Assembly (NCBI RefSeq): GCF_910592395.1
Contig: NC_088316.1
Location: 11,842,001-11,906,000 of the forward strand
DNA length: 64,000 bases
Direction of reading: 5' to 3'
Source: Lineus longissimus
Lineage: Eukaryota > Nemertea > Pilidiophora > Heteronemertea > Lineidae
Each line of letters begins with the position of its first letter. Positions within the stretch are counted from its first letter, which is position 1. Below the pieces are notes generated by a model that made no database searches, was not told the DNA's origin, and worked only from the letters and a program-made list of their open reading frames with translations. The position numbers and the translations under genes are program-made. Positions 44,270 through 53,940 of the stretch are shown piece after piece.

Positions 44270-44594
44270 TCAGCTTTATGGGGGTTATGGAAGAAACTTA
44301 AGTTTTTTTCCAGCGCGTGCACGGGCATACAGTTGTTGTTGTATATACTTTTTATGAATGATTATATATTGTACTTACAAATACTCAGTCTTACATGTAA
44401 TTCCCTTTAGAATTCCTGAAGTCATAAACACTAGTGAATGAAACAGTTGTAGTACACAGTCACGCTCCAAACGTTGAATGATATATTGAGGCTATACTGT
44501 ATGTGTATGAGAAAACATCAGGTCGAACTGTCTGGAAAGAGAAAAACGAGGGTTGACGTTAGTTTGCTGTCAGAGAATATCGCCTACGAGCATG

Positions 44595-44970
44595 TAAAGT
44601 AATATGTATTTTTTTACTAACCCAGTAGGAAATGTCAGTAAAACCTCGTGTAACATAAGCGCTTTTACTGTCTGGAAATATTTTTCAAAAATGAAGGCTC
44701 TATAAGGCCGAAGTGAAATATAACCTGTTTTATGGAACTAAGTATTGTACCGCGTTCACGTGCATACAGTTGCTGTTGTTATACTTTTTATGAATGAATA
44801 TATAGGAACTTACAAATACTCCTACATGTAATTTCCCTTTTGAATATTCCTGTACACTCATGCTTCATCCGTTGAATGATTTTGTGAAAACATCAGGTCG
44901 AGCTGTCTGGAAAGAGAAAACGAGGGTTGACGTTAGTTTGCTGTCAGAGAATATCGCTTACGATCATGTA
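44595..44970 (-). pseudogene. Partial tandem duplicate of the 5' end of the 44.27-kb gene and its upstream region
   Basis: 44,595-44,850 repeats 44,085-44,405 with deletions (AACCCAGTAGGAAATGTCAG; GAAATATAACCTGTTT; TACTTTTTATGAATGA). 44,894-44,970 repeats 44,519-44,596 (CTGTCTGGAAAGAGAAAA; GTTGACGTTAGTTTGCTGTC). The duplicated coding piece is not open. Confidence 0.7.
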
Positions 44971-46598
44971 TCACACGCTTTTGTTCCAACGACGTGCTCT
45001 TTGCTTTTTACACCACATCATCAGGAATTGATGTAATGAGACAGACTAAGTACAGCGTGTCCTTGTCGCATTGTATAAATAATCAGCCTTAGCGCTTGTC
45101 TATTTTGATGAGATGTTATTCTGGAAAATTAAATAGAAAGGATATGATGAGTTGAAAAACAAATAAAAGCCTTTCGTTTAGTAGAGACAGTATTTTTGTG
45201 TGTCCTTGTGAGTAACCAAATAGGCCTACCTGTTAATCGGGCGGGCAGCAAGGGCTGTTTATATCTGCATGGCGCTGGAAGAGAAATATGGGTCGCATGT
45301 TATTTCATTTCCCAAAGGAGAGATGATTATTATTGTTGAATCAAAATCATACTGAGCCGACAGAACTATAAAAATGAAGGTCCTACCTTGATTCACGATA
45401 ACATAATGTTTCTCGGCTTTGGGGCGCTTGTGTATAAACCATCCCTCTGAAAGAGAAAATAATGGACGGATGTTACTAAGTCTGTTTCTGAAGACTTTTA
45501 GTCGAGCTGCTAACTAAACGGAAATTAACAGTTATAAGGCCTGCCTTTTATCCCGATTGCTTCTCAGCAAAATGTGTGTGCGTAAGTTGCCCGCATATGC
45601 GAAATGGGGGAAGTTTTGCCCTCACAGCTCTTAATAAAGGTTGGAATATTCCATTTTTGACCAATCCTGGGGGCTAGAAGTGTAGTTTGCCACGCAAGGA
45701 GTCACGAGATCATAATAGAATATTTTCGTATTGATTTACAAACGAAATCCTTGACCTAAAGCCCTTCGAACTGATCAAGGCACCTCCAGACACTTTTGAA
45801 ATTATTCTCAAGAACAATCTCCCACTGATTATATAGGGCGCTTAATATTTCATCACAGATCCAAGCTCAGATTTGATAAAACTCGGCCGAAATAACAGCC
45901 AGTAAGTGCGAAAATGACTTTTTTCCTGTTCAGGATTCATTATAAAACAATTAGGCACTTTAACTTCACCTTTCGGTCACCCAATAGCTCTCATTAGATT
46001 GTGCGTATTAGAAATGATGCCAAGAGAATGAGTTCATAAGAGTTTTTTCTTTGTTGCTAGAACAAAAACAATTGTTATCGCTCCAAGGACGGCTGGAAAA
46101 AGGCCTTATTTAACATGCCGGTTAATCAGCCTCTCACTAGTACATTCTACCTTTTTGAAATGACGCCAAAAAATCATTTAAACAAGAGCTTGATTTGGCT
46201 CATTGACATACTAACTAGCGCGCTGTGTTTTATCAAAGTGATCTTGAACTCATCAACTAAGTAAACTGTGCAAAGTAGTTTGTAGAACATTTAGTTCTGC
46301 AATCAGATAATGAGTTGGTCTTACATCTCGTCCACGAAATAACAATGGGAAGATATTGTGTCAACTTGGCACGAAGAGTAATTTGTTTTTCAATAGCAAA
46401 CTTGTTCTACTTCGTGGAGAAAATCATTTGAGTAGGCCCAGCATATTCTCGTCACAAGGCTATTAGGAGCAAAATGATGTTTGCTGTCGTTGTTTTTCTC
46501 TTAACCATGATGTGACACGATAGAATTTAACCAACGCGTTGGCATCGCCGATTGTTGCTTTCAATACGACTGATTTTGTTAGTGCGCATTTCGTCATC
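44971..46598. other. Non-coding stretch
   Basis: No gene or clear repeat recognised. Moderately AT-rich. Confidence 0.3.
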
Positions 46599-46970
46599 AT
46601 GTCAGACGACCAACTTTTATTCTATAGACCAAAGATTGTGGATGAAAAAAATGATGATGATGAAGTTGAAACACTCATTTTTCACAAATTGAGTGACTTA
46701 GCTTCTGCTCCGGAAAGGGCGACGGCACATTCAGTGGGTTTTGACCTGGCTAGCGCCCATGACTACACGATTTTGGCCGGTTGCTCGCAACTTGTCCGCA
46801 CAGATTTACAACTTGTTCTTCCGAGAGCGTGTTATGGTCGAATCGCGCCTCGCTCAGGTCTAGCCTTAAACTATATGATAGCCGTAGGCGCAGGTGTAAT
46901 CGATTCCGATTTTAGAGGCAATTTGGGTATTTTGCTATACAATCATAATCCGTGTAAGCGCATCATGTAA
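46599..46970 (+). CDS. Truncated dUTPase (motifs I-III only)
   Basis: The frame is open from 46539, and the first ATG is at 46599 (123 aa). Trimeric dUTPase motifs are visible: HSVGFDLASAHD (I), GRIAPRSGLAL (II) and VGAGVIDSDFRGNLGILLYNHN (III, with the uracil/deoxyribose-binding GVIDSDFRG). Motifs IV (GDRIAQ-like) and V (Gly-rich tail) are missing. The normal length is ~140-170 residues. The frame ends soon after a possible splice donor (CCGT|GTAAGC at ~46953), so the rest may be on another exon, but I did not find it downstream. dUTPases are common in large DNA viruses and virus-like elements, and also in hosts. Its codon use resembles the 1-10 kb cluster. Confidence 0.65.
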   Translation: MSDDQLLFYRPKIVDEKNDDDEVETLIFHKLSDLASAPERATAHSVGFDLASAHDYTILAGCSQLVRTDLQLVLPRACYGRIAPRSGLALNYMIAVGAGVIDSDFRGNLGILLYNHNPCKRIM

Positions 46971-47640
46971 CACGAGACGAAAATATTCTTTATGTGATAA
47001 ACTGATGTTTATTAACACCGTAAAAGACTGAAAATATACAAGATGAAAGTATCCTCAGTACAATTACATATATGAACTATTGAAAAACACAGTATTAGAA
47101 ACATGCTGACTCAGCCTGGTTGTGATCTTAGGAGTACCAAGCACACACATATAATGCATACATGAATGCATGCAACAGTAGCTACACAGGCATCACAAAG
47201 GCACAAATGTACCTCTAAATCCTCATCAAACATAAACATTGGAATATATACCATGCATGTATTATAACCTCACTAGTTGAGGAAACTGTTAATACAGAAC
47301 AGCATATAGCTGCAGGAAATATATATGGATATGTATGTGTGTATCATATGATAAGTTCACAATCTAACAGAGACAAAGGAAACCCAGCATGGTTAAGAGA
47401 ATTAGGAAAGGTGAGCTCTTTAAACCCTTAAAACTATGATGTTAACCATCATCTATTGGAAATAAGATAATCTATAGACTCTATAAATATTGATAATTGT
47501 ACATACCATGTTTTGCCTCTAGAATTTCACATGATGCCTTAGATTTTGATAGATACAAATTGTAGGAAAATAGGTACAGTATTTCTCAGTGTGCTTGTCT
47601 CCAAGAAAAGGCCTAGCTCTTGTTTACATTCTGTGGTACT
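46971..47640. other. AT-rich gap between dUTPase piece and the next frame
   Basis: No coding signal. It could be an intron or an insertion interrupting the dUTPase gene. Confidence 0.3.
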
Positions 47641-47658
47641 TGAGGTCAGCTAGATAGC

Positions 47659-47910
47659 ATGCACGAAAATGATGCTAGATATGCTCGAGCAGGGGTTGAG
47701 ACTGTAGACAGGTTGTTGAGTCCAATGGTTGCTACAATCCGCAAAACGAATTTCGTATTCGACACGGCGATCGTGTGGCCCAACTTATTTGCGAAAGAGC
47801 CCTTATACCACGTATTCGAGAATCCAAAGATGAATTGCCCTCAACCCCGCGCGGCCAAGGCGGTTTTGGATCAACTGGCGGCTATTCTACGAGAAATTAA
47901 GAAGCCGTGA
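47659..47910 (+). CDS. Unknown small protein or exon (83 aa)
   Basis: The ATG frame is GC-richer than its surroundings, with protein-like composition (DRLLSPMVATIRKTNFVFDT; PQPRAAKAVLDQLAAILREI). No family recognised. It may be a surviving piece of the same virus-like gene cluster as the dUTPase. Confidence 0.3.
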   Translation: MHENDARYARAGVETVDRLLSPMVATIRKTNFVFDTAIVWPNLFAKEPLYHVFENPKMNCPQPRAAKAVLDQLAAILREIKKP

Positions 47911-47958
47911 AATGAGCTTGTGATAAAAACGGACCATCCAAATGTAACGCTCAAAGTA

Positions 47959-48089
47959 AGAAAGTGTATATTGCGGTGGTAGGAACTAGGTTATGTTTTA
48001 GGCCCTTTTGACCAAAGACCTTACAGGTCTTTTGCCCCAAATAAGCCTACAACCCCCAAAGAACCATCCACCGCAATATACACTTTCTA
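47959..48089. mobile_element. ~130-bp foldback/MITE-like hairpin
   Basis: GAAAGTGTATATTGCGGTGG at 47960-47979 is mirrored by CCACCGCAATATACACTTTC ending near 48087. Inner arms also pair (AAAGACCTtacAGGTCTTT). Each tip is bordered by TA, consistent with a TA target duplication. It lies just outside the left part of the Polinton-like element. Confidence 0.6.
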
Positions 48090-48240
48090 TCATTCATGAG
48101 ATTCCCAGTGAAGCGTTGCAATGAAATGGTCAATGAAATGGTGAGGGAATACTAGAGCTCAATGGGTTATTCCATTAAAATAAATGGCCTTTTTACTGTC
48201 TTCATTATCCAAAATTCAAGGAAAAATTCAAGTAAATTAA

Positions 48241-49602
48241 ATGTATTATCCAATAGCAAATCAACATAAAAGTAAATTCACCTATGACTTCTTTAATTTA
48301 GAAGTAACTGTTAATACTAATAACTTCTTCAGACTACAAGAAACTAAGATAACACCTGGGTTTTTGAGCCTGAAAAATAAGAAAGACTGTCTGCGACTGG
48401 AAAAGAATCCATTATCGTTTTATCAGAACCAATTTAACATGGCTGTTTGGTTTGCTACAACAGGTTGTGGTATTTCAATAGACGATCACTTGAATCACAG
48501 TGACCCATTGATAAGGTCAATTTACAGGTTTCATGTTTACTATCAAATATTGAAGATCATGAAGAATCTAGAGATACCAATTCCAGGTGAAAGTGATTTT
48601 AATGAGACAAACAATAACATTAACCGTAGGAAACTAGGAGGGTTATTGAGTGAATTTGGTTTAAAAGACGAGTACGATTTCTCGGTGTTTGAAAATAAAG
48701 GTGGTTGGAGGTAATGGAGTGTACCGGATTACAACCCGAACATAACTGATCCCGGATATTACATCAATGATTCTAAAATCAATTTCTTCCTCATGCAAGT
48801 TCATGAAAATAGAATGCCACCGATGTTCAGTAAAGACTGGGATGCTGGAATGGCTAATTTCAAATATCCAGATATTTTCATCAAGGATCATGTCAGGAGA
48901 CACAAGAATGTATTTGATGTAATTACACAAAATGAATGTCAAACCTATCAACAATTCATGATATTTAAATCAAATGGTTTCTCTAATCCTGGAATAGAGA
49001 GGTTGAATGACACAATAAGAACATATGCTTACTGTATTCTGGGTGCTCAGGCGTTGACCAGAACACCAATAATTGGAGTACCGGGTACAGAATTGGATGC
49101 TCAGAAGGAATTTAACAAACTATTAAAGGACTCGATTAATCAACATCCTGATATTCCCACTTCAATTCAAAGATACCAAAAAGCAGTGAGTGACACTCAT
49201 ACAAGACTAGATTATGTAATAGCACCAGGATTGTATGTCATAGGATCAAATATGGTACTCGTTATTGGTAAGCTGGATAACTACAATAATAACATTTTAA
49301 TAGCACCAAAAAATGCTAAACCCGGTAAGAATGACATTAACCACAAAAAAACCTTACCACCACCACTGATGGAAGGAAATAGTTCTAAGAAAATAAGAGT
49401 TAAGAGTAGCGTTGGTACATCAATGACCAGTCATACATCAAAGAGTAATGTTGATACACCAAAAACAACTGAAACCTCAAAGAATACTCCTACTACTACT
49501 AAACTTGACACCAAAGTTGAGAAGGTGGATGATACTCATGAAACAATTAAATTCATGCTTTACTCAGTTGTTGGTACATTGATTGTTTTTATGGTTAGAT
49601 AA
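48241..49602 (+). pseudogene. Conserved Polinton-element protein with C-terminal membrane segment; one in-frame stop
   Basis: One frame runs from the ATG at 48241 (context TTAAATG) to 49602, 454 codons, interrupted only by TAA at 48712-48714 between GGWR and WSVPDYNPN. The N-terminus (FTYDFFNLEVTVNTNNFF; ITPGFLSLKNKKDCLRL; QFNMAVWFATTGCG) and the middle (IERLNDTIRTYAYCILGAQA; LDYVIAPGLYV; YNNNILIAP) follow a pattern I know from uncharacterised proteins of similar invertebrate elements. The tail is Ser/Thr-rich, then a membrane helix (FMLYSVVGTLIVFMV). A virion-surface or structural role is inferred. The stop may be a real mutation or a sequence error; flanking protein-level continuity argues against a natural C-terminus. 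Confidence 0.65.
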
Positions 49603-49612
49603 ATAAGTAATT

Positions 49613-51259
49613 ATGGCTGAAGGAGGTGAAAATTATGAAATGAGTTATTACTATCCACATTACAATCCTGATTACGATCCTGATTACGAATCTGATTACA
49701 AACCTGAGGATTATGTTGATATCTTTGGTATTAATCCAAAGCCTCGATATGATGACACAACATACAACACAGGAGGTGAAAATTATGATGATATCTTTGG
49801 TATTAATAAAAAGTTTCAAGATGATGACACAAAATACAACACAGGAGGTGAAAATCTTACTGATGAAACTTCATTCAGTATACCTCCAGAAAGGCCAGGC
49901 ACAACATACAACACAGGAGGTGAAAATCTTACTGATGAAACTTCATTCAGTACACCAGAAAGAGCAAGAGGTATTGTCCCTGAATTGATGGAAAAGGAGT
50001 TTAATTACGATAAAATAGAGGATAAACTTGATACAGCATTGGGAGGAACAAACTGGAAGTATGACAAGAAAAAATTGAGTAATCTTGCATCACAAATTGT
50101 TTACAAAGGTAACAAACTTTATTTACATTGGAAATCAAATTCAGAATTTGATTTGATAACGGATAAACTAGAAAACAAAAATTTATTTAGCACGAAATAT
50201 ACTAATAATAATGGAGAAAAGATAAAGTTAATTCCTTTAACTAAGGATAATGGAAGCTTCTATGCTGAAAACACTTTAAAGACTAAGTTTGGTACTAGAT
50301 TTGCTAACATGATTAAAGATATGATTGCACCTGACCCACCAGTAAGGGAACCTAAATCTGCATCCACTCAAACAGATATATTAATTAATGAGGTAAACAG
50401 TTCAAACAAACCAATAGATAAACTGATAGATTCTAATGATGATGAACTTAAATCACTGGGTTTTACTGAATATGCCTTGAGAGAACTTAGAGGGTTAAAA
50501 CAGGCTGGTGATGATCTAGCTGCAGTAAAGATGGATAAGGACATGCAAATAGAGGAATTAAAAGATCAGCTTCATAATTTAACAAGAGACTATGTAAAGT
50601 CTGTAGAAGAAGATACTAAAGATAAAGGAGAGTTGAAAAAGCAAATAGATGAACTAAATGACAAATTGTATGAGGAAATGTCAAAGGTATGGAGGTTAGA
50701 CAATGACAGGGAGTCACAAACTAGAAGAATTAAACGTTTAATTGTTGATGTTCTAAAGAAACCAGATTCAACTATTCCTCTGAAGGACAGAATAAAGTTA
50801 CTTTTTAAGACGTATGGTGTAACTATTAGCGCCATAATAACAGCTGTTGTAATGACATTTACAACTCTAGGTCTTAGTATCAGTAGTGCTTTAAGTGGTG
50901 CCACTAAATCTGTAAAACCAACTCCAGGACCAGACCCAACTCCAGGACCAGAACCAACTCCTGGACCTACACCAGAACCTGGACCAAAACCATCAATACC
51001 AGATAAAGTAAAAGAAGGTCTCAAGAAGTTTGCTGAATGGCTAAAAGAACTAGCCAAGAAATCAGCTGCGGCTTTACCGGGAATCATCGGTTCAATCGTA
51101 TCATTTCTCCTGAAAACAATTGGTGCAGTTGTTGGCTTTCTAGCTGAACATCTGATCATAGCAGTTATTGCTATTGTTAGTTCCATAATCTATGGTTTAA
51201 TAGAGGGTGTTAAAGCCTTAAAATCACGTAAAGCCTTAAAATCACGTAAAAGGTCTTAA
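49613..51259 (+). CDS. Repeat-rich, coiled-coil membrane protein (548 aa)
   Basis: It starts 10 bp after the previous gene. Residues ~10-40 have DYDPDY/ESDYKPEDY repeats. Residues ~45-115 have four copies of a YNTGGEN(LTDETSF) unit, also visible as a DNA repeat. Residues ~280-380 form a coiled coil (LKDQLHNL...DKGELKKQIDELNDKLYEEM). A hydrophobic segment follows at ~400-425 (ISAIITAVVMTFTTLGLSI), then a Pro-Gly repeat (PTPGPDPTPGPEPTPGP), an amphipathic helix, and two hydrophobic segments (ALPGIIGSIVSFLL; IIAVIAIVSSIIYGLI). The C-terminus repeats ALKSRK twice. This architecture suits a virion membrane or tail-fibre-like protein. It has no double-hairpin repeat. Function unknown. Confidence 0.7.
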   Translation: MAEGGENYEMSYYYPHYNPDYDPDYESDYKPEDYVDIFGINPKPRYDDTTYNTGGENYDDIFGINKKFQDDDTKYNTGGENLTDETSFSIPPERPGTTYNTGGENLTDETSFSTPERARGIVPELMEKEFNYDKIEDKLDTALGGTNWKYDKKKLSNLASQIVYKGNKLYLHWKSNSEFDLITDKLENKNLFSTKYTNNNGEKIKLIPLTKDNGSFYAENTLKTKFGTRFANMIKDMIAPDPPVREPKSASTQTDILINEVNSSNKPIDKLIDSNDDELKSLGFTEYALRELRGLKQAGDDLAAVKMDKDMQIEELKDQLHNLTRDYVKSVEEDTKDKGELKKQIDELNDKLYEEMSKVWRLDNDRESQTRRIKRLIVDVLKKPDSTIPLKDRIKLLFKTYGVTISAIITAVVMTFTTLGLSISSALSGATKSVKPTPGPDPTPGPEPTPGPTPEPGPKPSIPDKVKEGLKKFAEWLKELAKKSAAALPGIIGSIVSFLLKTIGAVVGFLAEHLIIAVIAIVSSIIYGLIEGVKALKSRKALKSRKRS

Positions 51260-51309
51260 GTGAACTTCTATCAAAAAACAATGTTTAAAAAAATAATTAT
51301 CATGTAAAT

Positions 51310-52482
51310 ATGAATAAATACATCTCATTTAAAGATTATTATTCTAGTGAGTGGAACAATGAGAATCTTAAAGGATACATTCGTCCTAGGGTTATGGATC
51401 GAGCTATGCTCTCAGGACTGCGTCCGACTAGAAATTTTAGTGAAGAAAATGACAGCAAGAATTATGACAGTGGGAAATTTGATAAGCCTACTCGAGCTAT
51501 GCTCTCAAGACGAAGATTGACTGAGACACACAAAGTAGTCCTGCCAAGAATGAAAGAATATGACGTCAGTACCAACACTAATGCCCAATTCTGCCGTAAT
51601 TGTAAAAGGTGGACCCTTTTTGAGTATCAAAAAAACTTGAATTCAGCAAGGTACGCAGCTAAAACTGTGAAGTATCAATTCTGCACCAATTGCAATTCGA
51701 CTACTTACGATGATGATTTTAAAACTCTTGAGATCAATATTGACAACAAGACACGTTACTTTGACAGTATTCTAAGGAAACTTGGATGGAGGCGGCTGTC
51801 CGAATCGGCAGTTAAGTATTTAAAGGACTTTGTGGAAGGGTATTTACAGTGCTACTTTTTAAGTCACAGAAAATGTCTTAGTAAGCAGAGATATGAAAGT
51901 ACTCTTCAGTCAGCCCTAAAAATGGGTATTAACACTCTCCCCTCTAAGTTATGTAACCAAGGGTTACATGGTGAAGCCATGCTTTTTAAATTTCACTGTG
52001 GGGAATATGATTGGTTTCTTGCCATTGAATTTATTAACAGGGCAATTGGTAAACCGCAATTAACCGATGAGAATATCACTGACCTTAGACTAGTGTACTA
52101 TGCTTTCCTTAGATTTCTGCATTACTGTGGTGTCAAGGTCACCATTAACTACAAGGTATTTTTACACCAAGCCTTTAAAACGATGAAAATTGATTATGTA
52201 ATATTTACACCTTTTTTAACCAACAAGGAGCGAGTTAATGATTTGGAGAGATTATGGTATGATTTCACTCAAAGTATTTTCTTCCAGAATTACAAGGTTG
52301 AGAAGGAATATGACCAGAATATTGACAAGCAGTTTGACGTTTTACTGAGTGCCAGTGCAGGTAGAGACAATAACTGCATCAGTAGTATTAAGTTTACACC
52401 AGCCGGACTTCGTCCTGAGAGCAAAGCTCGAGCCGGACTTCGTCCTGAGAGCATAGCTCGAGCTAGTGTTAAGATGCAATAA
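51310..52482 (+). CDS. Zinc-ribbon protein carrying four double-hairpin repeats (390 aa)
   Basis: Near residues 95-140 there is a CxxC ... CxxC pair (FCRNCKRWTLF ... QFCTNCNSTTY), a likely zinc ribbon. The remainder is mixed alpha/beta and unrecognised. Four double-hairpin copies sit in the ends: two near the N-terminus (RAMLSGLRPT, residues ~30-40, and RAMLSRRRLT, ~62-71) and two in tandem at the C-terminus (AGLRPESKARAGLRPESIAR). The core between residues 80 and 355 is free of them, suggesting insertion is tolerated only in the tails. Confidence 0.7.
   Translation: MNKYISFKDYYSSEWNNENLKGYIRPRVMDRAMLSGLRPTRNFSEENDSKNYDSGKFDKPTRAMLSRRRLTETHKVVLPRMKEYDVSTNTNAQFCRNCKRWTLFEYQKNLNSARYAAKTVKYQFCTNCNSTTYDDDFKTLEINIDNKTRYFDSILRKLGWRRLSESAVKYLKDFVEGYLQCYFLSHRKCLSKQRYESTLQSALKMGINTLPSKLCNQGLHGEAMLFKFHCGEYDWFLAIEFINRAIGKPQLTDENITDLRLVYYAFLRFLHYCGVKVTINYKVFLHQAFKTMKIDYVIFTPFLTNKERVNDLERLWYDFTQSIFFQNYKVEKEYDQNIDKQFDVLLSASAGRDNNCISSIKFTPAGLRPESKARAGLRPESIARASVKMQ
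51399..51429 (+). repeat. Double-hairpin repeat 1
   Basis: GAGC-TAT-GCTC then GGAC-TGC-GTCC; both stems intact, second loop changed. In frame in the zinc-ribbon gene. Confidence 0.9.
51492..51522 (+). repeat. Double-hairpin repeat 2 (second hairpin decayed)
   Basis: First hairpin intact (GAGC-TAT-GCTC). The second reads AGAC-GAA-GATT and no longer pairs fully. Confidence 0.8.
52403..52461 (-). repeat. Double-hairpin repeats 3 and 4 (tandem, same orientation)
   Basis: Two adjacent copies, 52403-52431 and 52433-52461: GGAC-TTC-GTCC, spacer TGA, GAGC-AAA-GCTC or GAGC-ATA-GCTC. Separated by one base; encode the C-terminal tail of the zinc-ribbon protein. Confidence 0.9.
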
Positions 52483-52533
52483 AGTTGTGAAAACAGCATT
52501 TTGCACTTAACAGTCATTTTTCCATAATTTTAA

Positions 52534-53385
52534 ATGAATAATCAGCAAATGAATAGTCAGACATCTGCAGTTATTGAACAACAGATGAAACAGATTGGTG
52601 TTATGAGTCCTGAGAGCTTAGCTCGAGTTGGGGCTTCTAACCAACAGAACACTGGTAGTTACCAACAAAACAGAACTAACTTTCAACAGAACTGCTCTAC
52701 AAATCAACAAGTTTCAAACAAGCAGTTGAATAGTTCAAATTTTGTTACTCCTAGTCAAGGAATAGTCAATTCTAGTTACCAACTAGGATCAACTCGAGCT
52801 ACGCTCTCAGGACAAAGTCCGACTAGCAATCAACAAGGTTCAAGTAGCAATCAACAAAATTTGAACTATTTGACTGATAGTGGCCTTAAAGCCAAACAAG
52901 ACTTAGAGATTCTAGTTGCAACTGGTAAAAGCAAGGATTTCCTTAATAAACAAATAACTTTTAATGACTTAGATAATATGACTGAAAAAGAAATCTTAAA
53001 ACACCATAGAATGTATAAAACAAAGATGGCTGCCAGACTTAATGATTCTTTGGGTAAGACAGTACTTAAAGCTTACACTAAATTATCAAGGTGGTTATTA
53101 CCAATAGATGATGAAGATGATCTTTACCATGATCTTAGAAATGATTATTTGATAACTAACGAGTTGGATAAATGGCTTGGATGGTTGAGTTTGAGAATGG
53201 GTCCATTAACTGCACTTGCCTCAACAACACTTATTACTTTAGGTCATTGTCATGAGGAATCATCTATGAATACATCGAGTATGACTGCATCAAATATGAA
53301 TACACCAAATATGACTGTCTCTGAATGTGACAAATCAATAGATGAAAGTCTAGATATCACAGGTAGTGATGATAAAGAAGACTAA
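52534..53385 (+). CDS. Gln/Asn-rich protein (283 aa)
   Basis: Starts at TTTAAATG. The N-terminal ~110 residues are extremely Gln/Asn/Ser-rich (NQQNTGSYQQNRTNFQQN), a low-complexity, possibly prion-like or disordered tail holding one and a half double-hairpin repeats. Residues ~110-240 are a folded helical domain (LEILVATGKSKDFLNKQITFNDL; LSRWLLPIDDEDDLYHDLRNDYLITNELDKWLGWL). The end is MNT/Ser-rich and acidic. Proteins with this helical domain recur next to PolB in similar elements, but I cannot name a function. Confidence 0.65.
   Translation: MNNQQMNSQTSAVIEQQMKQIGVMSPESLARVGASNQQNTGSYQQNRTNFQQNCSTNQQVSNKQLNSSNFVTPSQGIVNSSYQLGSTRATLSGQSPTSNQQGSSSNQQNLNYLTDSGLKAKQDLEILVATGKSKDFLNKQITFNDLDNMTEKEILKHHRMYKTKMAARLNDSLGKTVLKAYTKLSRWLLPIDDEDDLYHDLRNDYLITNELDKWLGWLSLRMGPLTALASTTLITLGHCHEESSMNTSSMTASNMNTPNMTVSECDKSIDESLDITGSDDKED
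52607..52626 (-). repeat. Double-hairpin repeat 5 (half copy)
   Basis: Only GTCC, TGA and the GAGC-TTA-GCTC hairpin remain. Encodes SPESLAR. Confidence 0.75.
52794..52824 (+). repeat. Double-hairpin repeat 6
   Basis: GAGC-TAC-GCTC, TCA, GGAC-AAA-GTCC. Encodes RATLSGQSPT. Confidence 0.92.
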
Positions 53386-53433
53386 ATTAACCTGGTTATG
53401 AGAACATAGTTCGAATTAATTTGAGCAAGATAA

Positions 53434-53940
53434 ATGGAACTTGAAACTGTAACTGATACTACTCGAGCTATGCTCTCAGGACAAAGTCCGACTAAAGTTT
53501 CAGTGTCTAAGAAACCTCGATCAGAGAAACAATTAGCATGGTCTAGAGAACTGGGTAGAAGATCTAAGGAATTTAAGAGGATAAAAAAGGATAAGACGAC
53601 ATTTAAAGTACAGGACTCTGTCCCAAAAAACAGAGTTATGGAAATAAAAGAAGGAGAAGTAGAGGAAGAAGAACCACAATCTCAAAATACTGATGTATTA
53701 CTGCGTGAATCTAGTAGTAATACCTATGTCTATGTACTAGGTTTAGGTGCCGTTATTTTAGCAGCATTCATTATGTTTAAGAAACTTCCTAAAAAAGTAA
53801 GTAAAGAGCAGCGATCAGGCTTGAATCGAGCTATGCTCTCAGGACAAAGTCCGAATGAAGCAGTCATGAAGGGATCAATTAACCCTCTTGTTAAACCTGT
53901 AGTTAAAGAGAAGAAATGTACTATTCCTTTAATGGAATGA
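53434..53940 (+). CDS. Single-pass membrane protein (168 aa)
   Basis: Starts at TAAATG. It has a double-hairpin-encoded segment at residues ~11-21, a basic region (KKPRSEKQLAWSRELGRRSKEFKRIKK), an acidic patch, then one membrane helix (YVYVLGLGAVILAAFIMF) and a basic tail with a second repeat-encoded segment. The last 20 bp overlap the convergent gene on the other strand. Function unknown; possibly a virion membrane component. Confidence 0.6.
   Translation: MELETVTDTTRAMLSGQSPTKVSVSKKPRSEKQLAWSRELGRRSKEFKRIKKDKTTFKVQDSVPKNRVMEIKEGEVEEEEPQSQNTDVLLRESSSNTYVYVLGLGAVILAAFIMFKKLPKKVSKEQRSGLNRAMLSGQSPNEAVMKGSINPLVKPVVKEKKCTIPLME
53463..53493 (+). repeat. Double-hairpin repeat 7
   Basis: Consensus copy: GAGC-TAT-GCTC, TCA, GGAC-AAA-GTCC. 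Confidence 0.95.
53826..53854 (+). repeat. Double-hairpin repeat 8
   Basis: Consensus copy, flanked by AA on both sides rather than AC...CT. Confidence 0.95.

Noticed and set aside
48712-48714. Alternative genetic code with TAA as sense
   Set aside because: Other genes of the same element end in TAA or TGA at sensible places; only one gene has an internal TAA.
49613-51259. Collagen-like protein because of the Pro/Gly-rich segment
   Set aside because: The repeat is PTPGP-type, not Gly-X-Y; it is a short linker between hydrophobic segments.
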